Shown here piece after piece: positions 15,301 to 19,492 of a stretch of 19,492 nt of DNA. The stretch comes from Phycisphaerae bacterium. Its GTDB lineage: Bacteria > Planctomycetota > Phycisphaerae > SM23-33. The position numbers and the translations under genes were made by a program. Under the pieces are notes generated by a model. The model was not told the origin of the DNA. It worked only from the letters and a program-made list of their open reading frames with translations, and ran no database searches. Location: NCBI GenBank assembly GCA_030754715.1, contig JASLZV010000005.1, forward strand, positions 1-19,492, written 5' to 3'. The first letter of the stretch is position 1. The number at the start of each line of letters is the position of its first letter.

Positions 15301-16257
15301 TCAGCGCATCGTACCACGCAGCCAGGCCACCTGTCGCGCGACACCTTGGGCGAACGGCATTGAAGGGGCATACTCCAGCAGTCGGGCGGCCTTGTCCACA
15401 TCGGCAAAGGTGCGATCCACGTCGCCGGGCTGCATGGGCAACTGCTTGACGGTCGCCTTGCGCCCGCACGCCCGCTCTACCGCAGCGATCATCTCCTTCA
15501 TCGCAATAGGATGCCTGCTGCCAAGGTTGATGATCTCATAGCCCTCGCAGCGTTCCGTCGCCCGGCGTACGCCCACGATGATGTCGTCAATGTAAGTGTA
15601 GTCGCGGCTGGTCGTCCCGTCGCCAAACATCCCGATGGGCTCACCGGCCAGGATACATCTTGCAAACTTTTCAATCGCAAGGTCAGGCCGCTGTCGCGGA
15701 CCATAAACCGTAAAAAACCGAAGGCAGAACACGGGCAACTCGTAGATATGGTGATAGGTGTGGCAGATCAGTTCGCCGGTCTTCTTCGTGGCTGCATATG
15801 GACTAATCGGGGTATCGGTCGGGTCGGTCTCGCTGAAGGGAACCTTGGAATTGTTGCCATAGACGCTGGAGCTGGAGGCGAACACGAACCTGGGCCGCGG
15901 CCTCTGGCGGACTGCCTGGTCCAGCAAGTGCATCGTCCCGGTGACGTTGACCTGCTGGCAGCCCACCGGGTCGGCGATGCTGGGACGAACGCCGGCCCGG
16001 GCCGCCATGTGTACAATCGCGTCGAACGGGCCGCGTTTGGCGACAACCTCCCGCATCGCCTCCGGATCGCGAATGTCGGCCTCGATGAATTCAAAGCATC
16101 GATGGTCTCGCAACGGTTGAAGATTCCGCTCCTTGTCGGCCCGGTCGTAGGACGGGTCGAAATTGTCCAGACCGACGACTTCATGCTCGCAGGCCAACAG
16201 GTCCCCGCCGGCATGTGAACCGATGAATCCCGCAACTCCGGTTATCAGGATCTTCAT
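15301..16257 (-). CDS. UDP-glucuronate 4-epimerase-like protein (CapI/LspL type, extended SDR)
   Basis: Predicted to interconvert UDP-glucuronate and UDP-galacturonate. Seen in 318 residues: TGVAGFIGSH (6-15) for NAD, LDNFDPSYD (30-38), EADIRDP (59-65), HMAARAGVRPSI (83-94), SSSSVYGNN (128-136), ISPYAATKKTGE with Y154 and K158, RFFTVYGPRQRPD and RDYTYIDD. The AARAGVRPS and FFTVYGP.QRPD segments are hallmarks of the UDP-glucuronate epimerase branch rather than GalE. Length is a little short of the usual 330-350, mainly in the N-terminal third. ATG at 16257 lies 18 bases after the ugd stop, so ugd supplies its UDP-GlcA substrate from the same transcript. The upstream GGGCG is a poor ribosome binding site; translation may be coupled to ugd. 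UDP-glucose as substrate cannot be strictly excluded. Confidence 0.9.
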   Translation of the reverse strand: MKILITGVAGFIGSHAGGDLLACEHEVVGLDNFDPSYDRADKERNLQPLRDHRCFEFIEADIRDPEAMREVVAKRGPFDAIVHMAARAGVRPSIADPVGCQQVNVTGTMHLLDQAVRQRPRPRFVFASSSSVYGNNSKVPFSETDPTDTPISPYAATKKTGELICHTYHHIYELPVFCLRFFTVYGPRQRPDLAIEKFARCILAGEPIGMFGDGTTSRDYTYIDDIIVGVRRATERCEGYEIINLGSRHPIAMKEMIAAVERACGRKATVKQLPMQPGDVDRTFADVDKAARLLEYAPSMPFAQGVARQVAWLRGTMR

Positions 16258-16275
16258 GTTCGCCCGTTTTAGAGC

Positions 16276-17598
16276 CTATTGCTTGGGGTTGACGGCCGGC
16301 CGGCCGATGCTGTAGTAGCGCAGGGGTGTCCGCGCAAGCCACTGCAGCTCGTAAAGGTTGCGCCCGTCGAAAATCACATCCCCGGCCATCAACGACGCGA
16401 TGCGCCTGAAGTCCGGGGTGCGGAACTCCTGCCACTCGGTACAGATGACCAGCGCCTCGGCGCCGGCAAGGGCATCATACATGTGGTCAAAGTACGCCAC
16501 CTGCTGCTCGCCCAGCACGCCCTTGGCGTTTTCCATGGCCTTCGGGTCATGAACGGCTACCCGCGCCGCGGCGGCCAGCAGTTGCCGCACCAGCGCAATA
16601 GCCGGGCTGTCACGGACGTCGTCGGTGTGGGCTTTAAACGCCAAACCCCACACAGCGAACTTCCTGCCGACCAGTTCGCCGTTGAAGTAACGCTTGATCA
16701 GGTCGAACAGCCTCCGAGTCTGCTCCTGGTTGGCCAAGTGCACCGCCTCGACGGTTCGCATGGGTTGGTTGGCGGCCCGGCCCATCGAAATCAAGCCCTT
16801 GATGTCCTTGGTGAGGCAACTTCCACCGAAACCCAGCGACGGATACAGATAATCCTGGCCGATGCGGTGATCCGTGCCCATCCCGCGTCGGACGTGCGAA
16901 ACATCCGCGCCGAAATAGTCACACAATCGCGACAGTTCGTTCATGAAACTGATGCGAGTAGCCAGCATGGCGTTGCATGCGTACTTTGTCAGTTCAGCGC
17001 TGGCCGGGTCCATTACCAACAGCCGGTCGCTGCGGCGCATGAACGGTTGGTACAGTTGCTTGACTACCTCAAGGGCCCGCCCTTCGCTCAGGCCGAGGAT
17101 CACTCGATCGGGCTTGAGGAAGTCCTCCACCGCCGCGCCTTCCTTGAGGAACTCGGGGTTTGACACATAATCGAACTCCGCGTCGGTGACCGCCGCAATA
17201 ATGTCACTGATGCGTTTGTGCGTGCCGACCGGCACGGTGCTCTTGGTGATAATGACAGTATAGCCGGTGATGGCCCGGGCCACCTCCCTTGCCGCCGCGT
17301 CCATCGATCTCATATCGACCGAGCCGTCCGGGTTGGCCGGCGTCCCCACCGCCAAGATCACCACCTCCGCGTCCCGCACCGCCCCGGCGAGGTCTGTCGT
17401 GAAGGCCAGTCGCCCCTCTTTGCTGCTCATGGCCACGATCTCATCCAGCCCCGGGTTGTAAATCGGCAGCCGCCCGCAACGAAGCATGTCGATTCTGGCT
17501 GCATTTTTGTCCACTACAGCCACTTCGTTGCCGCTGTCGCTGAAACACGCACCGGCAACCAGACCCACGTATCCCGAACCAATCACTGCAAGCCGCAC
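16276..17598 (-). CDS. ugd: UDP-glucose 6-dehydrogenase
   Basis: Cytosolic NAD-dependent enzyme oxidising UDP-glucose to UDP-glucuronate in two steps. Seen in 440 residues: VIGSGYVGLVAGACF (5-19) for NAD, the GRLPIYNPGLDE segment (42-53), AVGTPANPDGSVD (83-95), STVPVGT (120-126), NPEFLKEG (147-154), the catalytic-domain KYACNAMLA with K205 and N209, FGGSC with the nucleophile C261 followed by LTKDIKGL, and GLAFKAHTDDVRDSPA in the C-terminal domain. Size and motifs fit the single-chain bacterial Ugd family and differ clearly from the WbpA paralogue at 11947 (C261 in FGGSC here, C272 in LGGHC there). GTG at 17598 has AAGGAG eight bases before it, which decides the start. It leads a two-gene operon with the glucuronate epimerase and diverges from the phosphoglycosyl transferase. 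Confidence 0.95.
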   Translation of the reverse strand: MRLAVIGSGYVGLVAGACFSDSGNEVAVVDKNAARIDMLRCGRLPIYNPGLDEIVAMSSKEGRLAFTTDLAGAVRDAEVVILAVGTPANPDGSVDMRSMDAAAREVARAITGYTVIITKSTVPVGTHKRISDIIAAVTDAEFDYVSNPEFLKEGAAVEDFLKPDRVILGLSEGRALEVVKQLYQPFMRRSDRLLVMDPASAELTKYACNAMLATRISFMNELSRLCDYFGADVSHVRRGMGTDHRIGQDYLYPSLGFGGSCLTKDIKGLISMGRAANQPMRTVEAVHLANQEQTRRLFDLIKRYFNGELVGRKFAVWGLAFKAHTDDVRDSPAIALVRQLLAAAARVAVHDPKAMENAKGVLGEQQVAYFDHMYDALAGAEALVICTEWQEFRTPDFRRIASLMAGDVIFDGRNLYELQWLARTPLRYYSIGRPAVNPKQ

Positions 17599-17636
17599 AG
17601 ACTCATCTCCTTACTCGACAAGTCGCTTCGGCCGGT

Positions 17637-17665
17637 ATGATACTCGGTAGCGACCGGATTGAAAA
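17637..17665 (-). promoter_or_regulatory. Candidate sigma70-like promoter for ugd
   Basis: On the - strand, TTTTCA (17665-17660, four of six consensus bases) and TATCAT (17642-17637, five of six) are 17 bases apart. The leader to the ugd GTG would be about 30 bases and include its AAGGAG. The element overlaps the inverted repeat at 17642-17674, so a protein bound there could control it. Confidence 0.35.
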
Positions 17666-17674
17666 CTACCGAGT
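17642..17674. repeat. Perfect 9-bp inverted repeat, possible operator
   Basis: ACTCGGTAG at 17642-17650 is exactly complementary to CTACCGAGT at 17666-17674, with 15 bases between the arms (half-site centres 24 bases apart). It sits in the region between the divergent ugd and phosphoglycosyl transferase genes and covers the spacer of the candidate ugd promoter. This placement suits a dimeric regulator site, though an RNA hairpin is also possible. Confidence 0.45.
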
Positions 17675-17751
17675 CGGAAGGTATACTTTGTGCCACTGAC
17701 TGGATTCCTCCGTATCGGCCCGGCTATGTCGCATATCATGTGTGCAGTATC

Positions 17752-18354
17752 GTGATCAAACGTCTCTTTGACATTACTGGCAGTGTGATTGCCCTGGTCC
17801 TTCTGGCAATTCCCATGCTGCTTGTCGCCGTGGCAATCCGGCTGGAGTCGCGAGGGCCCGCACTTTTTCGCCAGCGGCGGGCCGGGCGGCGGGGCAAGCC
17901 CTTCACTATGCTGAAGTTTCGTACGATGCATGCCGATGTTGAACCCTACGGAGGCTCGCCACACTCCGAGCGCGACCCCCGCCTGACACGGATAGGCCGA
18001 TTCCTGCGGGAGACGAGTCTGGACGAACTGCCGCAGTTGCTGAACGTACTGTCCGGTCAGATGAGCCTGGTAGGGCCCCGGCCACTCTACCAGCGACAGG
18101 CCGAGCAGTGGAATGAGTTTCAACAGCGCCGCCTGGAGACCAAGCCCGGAATCACGGGATATGCCCAGGCCTACGGCCGGGCCGGACTGACGATAGAAGA
18201 CAAGATTGAAATGGACGTCCATTATGTGGACAACTGTAACTTCTGGCTGGATCTGCAAATTATCGTTCGAACCATGGTAAACATGTTTGTCCGTCGCGGC
18301 ACAGTGTACGAACAGCGCTACAGCCGCGACAGGGAGCACGAGAGCGATACCTGA
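17752..18354 (+). CDS. Phosphoglycosyl transferase, bacterial sugar transferase family (PglC/WcaJ C-terminal-like)
   Basis: Monotopic inner-membrane enzyme predicted to start the repeat unit by moving a sugar-1-phosphate from a UDP-sugar to undecaprenyl phosphate. Numbered from GTG 17752, the 200-residue product has VIKRLFDITGS (1-11), a hydrophobic reentrant helix (about 12-30), RLESRGPALFRQRRAGRRGKPF (30-51), LKFRTM (54-59), ETSLDELPQLLNVLSG with the catalytic D91-E92 pair, SLVGPRPL, KPGITGYAQ and a C-terminal DVHYVDNCNFWLDLQI segment. This is the compact form lacking the extra N-terminal membrane domain of WcaJ. The start is uncertain: the frame is open back to TTG 17659, giving 231 residues. 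GTG 17752 is preferred because those 31 codons are poorer in GC at third positions (15 of 31) and overlap the inverted repeat and candidate ugd promoter. No start has a clear ribosome binding site. The sugar moved cannot be read from sequence. Confidence 0.88.
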   Translation: MIKRLFDITGSVIALVLLAIPMLLVAVAIRLESRGPALFRQRRAGRRGKPFTMLKFRTMHADVEPYGGSPHSERDPRLTRIGRFLRETSLDELPQLLNVLSGQMSLVGPRPLYQRQAEQWNEFQQRRLETKPGITGYAQAYGRAGLTIEDKIEMDVHYVDNCNFWLDLQIIVRTMVNMFVRRGTVYEQRYSRDREHESDT

Positions 18355-19366
18355 CAGGACCATTAACATTCTGTTCACCTGCGCCGGCCGGCGCGTGGAA
18401 CTCCTGGATGCCTTCCGACGCGCAATGGAGGAGTTGGACCTGTCCGGCAAACTGGTGGCGACCGACATCACGTTGGCCTCGCCCGCCTGCCACAAGGCCG
18501 ACGCAGCCGAGGTCGTCCCCAACGCGGGGCGGCTGGAGTACATCCCCGCCCTCGTGGAAATCGTCAAGAAACATGACATCTCCCTGGTCGTACCCATGAC
18601 CGATCTAGACCTGCGATCTCTGGCACGGCAGAAAGAGCATTTCCAGGAAAACGGTTGCACCGTCATGGTCGGCTCGGAGAAGCACATCACTCTCTGCCAA
18701 GACAAGGCGCGGACTAACGAAATATTGCCCAAGGCCGGCCTGTCCACCATCAGGACCATGTCCCTTGCCAAGTTTCGCACCCGCCCCTTCTACCCTTGCT
18801 TTATCAAGCCGATACGCGGTTCGGCGTCGGTGGGTACGAGTGTAATTCACAACAAAAAGGAATTGAAGGCCCACATCGCGACCTTCGGGGAGTTAATGAT
18901 CGTTCAGGAATATGTGCCCGGCCAGGAATACACCATCGACGTCTATCGCAGCCGTGACGGGAAAGTGCGCTGCGTCGTGCCGCGCCAGCGCCTCGTGGTC
19001 CGCAGCGGCGAAGTGGAAAAGGGCATCACCATCAAAGACAAGCAACTCATTAAGTCGGCCACCACGCTGGCAGGCATGCTCGGTGACATCTGGGGCGTGC
19101 TCTGCTGCCAGTGCCGCAGACACCCCGGCAACGAACCGCGGTTCTTTGAAATCAATCCACGCTTCGGCGGCGGGTCTCCCCTGTCAATCGCCGCCGGGGC
19201 CAATCTGCCCCTGTACCTCCTCCAGGAGGTCCTCGGTGAACCCATAACCGCAGAGATCGGAGACTTTACCGACCGGCTCATGATGCTGCGCTACGACCAG
19301 GCCATCTACAACTTTGCGGACGACCCCACCTCCCTGCCCGGATACAACGAGCCGCTGTTTAGATAG
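18287..19366 (+). CDS. ATP-grasp domain protein (carbamoyl-phosphate synthase-like ligase)
   Basis: Predicted ATP-dependent carboxylate-amine ligase of unknown substrate. Numbered from TTG 18287: INILFTCAGRRVELL (26-40) starts the N-terminal domain, followed by VATD (57-60), VVPMTDLDL (101-109), CFIKPIRGSASVGTS with K174 for ATP phosphates, IVQEYVPGQEYTIDVY (205-220) with the nucleotide-binding acidic residues, and FFEINPRFGGGSPL (286-299), the metal site of the ATP-grasp fold. Odd: no ATG, GTG or TTG lies at the natural domain start (about 18362). The only standard start keeping the domain whole is TTG 18287, which overlaps the preceding gene by 68 bases; ATA 18347 and ATT 18362 are non-standard options, and GTG 18395 would cut the first strand. 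It is followed after 29 bases by a HAD-family gene. Amide modification of a uronic acid in the polymer is a plausible but unproven role. Confidence 0.8.
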   Translation: MSVAAQCTNSATAATGSTRAIPDRTINILFTCAGRRVELLDAFRRAMEELDLSGKLVATDITLASPACHKADAAEVVPNAGRLEYIPALVEIVKKHDISLVVPMTDLDLRSLARQKEHFQENGCTVMVGSEKHITLCQDKARTNEILPKAGLSTIRTMSLAKFRTRPFYPCFIKPIRGSASVGTSVIHNKKELKAHIATFGELMIVQEYVPGQEYTIDVYRSRDGKVRCVVPRQRLVVRSGEVEKGITIKDKQLIKSATTLAGMLGDIWGVLCCQCRRHPGNEPRFFEINPRFGGGSPLSIAAGANLPLYLLQEVLGEPITAEIGDFTDRLMMLRYDQAIYNFADDPTSLPGYNEPLFR

Positions 19367-19395
19367 CACCCGGACCAGCCCCCGAGCCACCTGAA

Positions 19396-19492
19396 ATGCC
19401 CAACCAGTCGGCCACCAAACAAACTCAGGCCGTCGTTTTTGACCTCGACGACATCCTCTACGCCGAGCGCGACTATGTCCGCAGCGGCTACG
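19396..19492 (+). CDS. HAD-superfamily hydrolase (C-terminus cut by window edge)
   Basis: Only 32 codons are present. They read a short polar lead, then AVVFDLDDILYAERDYV and RSGY (residues 12-32), which is motif I of HAD-family phosphatases (DxDx[T/V]) in the FDLDDTLY form that begins many phosphoglycolate-phosphatase-like proteins. D16 would be the nucleophile and D18 the acid/base. The residue after the acidic pair is isoleucine where threonine is usual. ATG at 19396 is the natural start, although no clear ribosome binding site precedes it. It lies 29 bases after the ATP-grasp gene. HAD proteins follow ATP-grasp genes in other polysaccharide loci, so the two probably act together. The substrate is unknown. 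Confidence 0.75.
   Translation, partial: MPNQSATKQTQAVVFDLDDILYAERDYVRSGY

Noticed and set aside
17611..18780. 389-codon - strand open frame
   Set aside because: It is antisense to the phosphoglycosyl transferase and ATP-grasp genes, both of which carry family motifs. The translation shows no domain.
1..19492. CRISPR array, tRNA or rRNA genes, insertion sequences
   Set aside because: No regularly spaced repeats, tRNA-like or rRNA-like segments, or transposase motifs were seen on either strand.
1..19492. Wzy polymerase or Wzz/Wza export genes
   Set aside because: Every long gene is assigned to another family. The only multi-membrane-span protein is the Wzx-like flippase, so polymerisation and export genes must lie elsewhere.

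Overview
The window lies inside a cell-surface polysaccharide (capsule, exopolysaccharide or O-antigen-type) biosynthesis locus of a moderately GC-rich bacterium. It holds 15 complete or partial protein genes plus a partial one at each end, no RNA genes, no insertion sequences and no CRISPR. The organism cannot be fixed from sequence alone. The lone prepilin-like gene at 14427-15257 resembles pseudopilins that are abundant in Planctomycetota (Phycisphaerae-like), which makes that phylum a moderate-to-low confidence guess. Starts are mixed ATG, GTG and TTG, and several genes lack an obvious Shine-Dalgarno sequence.

Layout. (1) 2-6431, + strand: a GT4-type glycosyltransferase cut by the window edge, a Wzx-type flippase, an FrhB-like iron-sulfur flavoprotein, a polysaccharide pyruvyl transferase and a GT2 glycosyltransferase. 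The last three are joined by 4-base GTGA overlaps. (2) 6515-10489, - strand, transcribed in the order wbpB-wbpD-wbpE-wbpI: four nucleotide-sugar enzymes. (3) 10689-14252, + strand: wecB, wbpA and a UDP-hexose 4-epimerase. (4) 14427-15257, + strand: a solitary prepilin-like gene with its own consensus promoter. (5) 15301-17598, - strand: ugd and a UDP-glucuronate 4-epimerase. (6) 17752-19492, + strand: a phosphoglycosyl transferase, an ATP-grasp protein and the start of a HAD-family gene.

How it works together (inference from families). WbpA, WbpB, WbpE, WbpD and WbpI together form the known five-step route UDP-GlcNAc to UDP-ManNAc(3NAc)A. WecB adds a possible UDP-ManNAc branch. Ugd plus the CapI-like epimerase give UDP-GlcA and UDP-GalA, and the other 4-epimerase gives a galacto-configured sugar. 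The phosphoglycosyl transferase would start the repeat unit on undecaprenyl phosphate, the GT4 and GT2 enzymes would extend it, the pyruvyl transferase would add an acidic ketal, and Wzx would flip the unit. The product should be a strongly acidic, amino-sugar-rich polymer. No Wzy polymerase, Wzz or Wza export protein is visible, so the locus must continue outside the window or rely on genes elsewhere.

The least explained parts are the FrhB-like redox protein next to the pyruvyl transferase, the ATP-grasp/HAD pair (the ATP-grasp gene has no ordinary start codon at its domain boundary), a perfect 9-bp inverted repeat between the divergent ugd and phosphoglycosyl transferase genes, and the lone prepilin gene.
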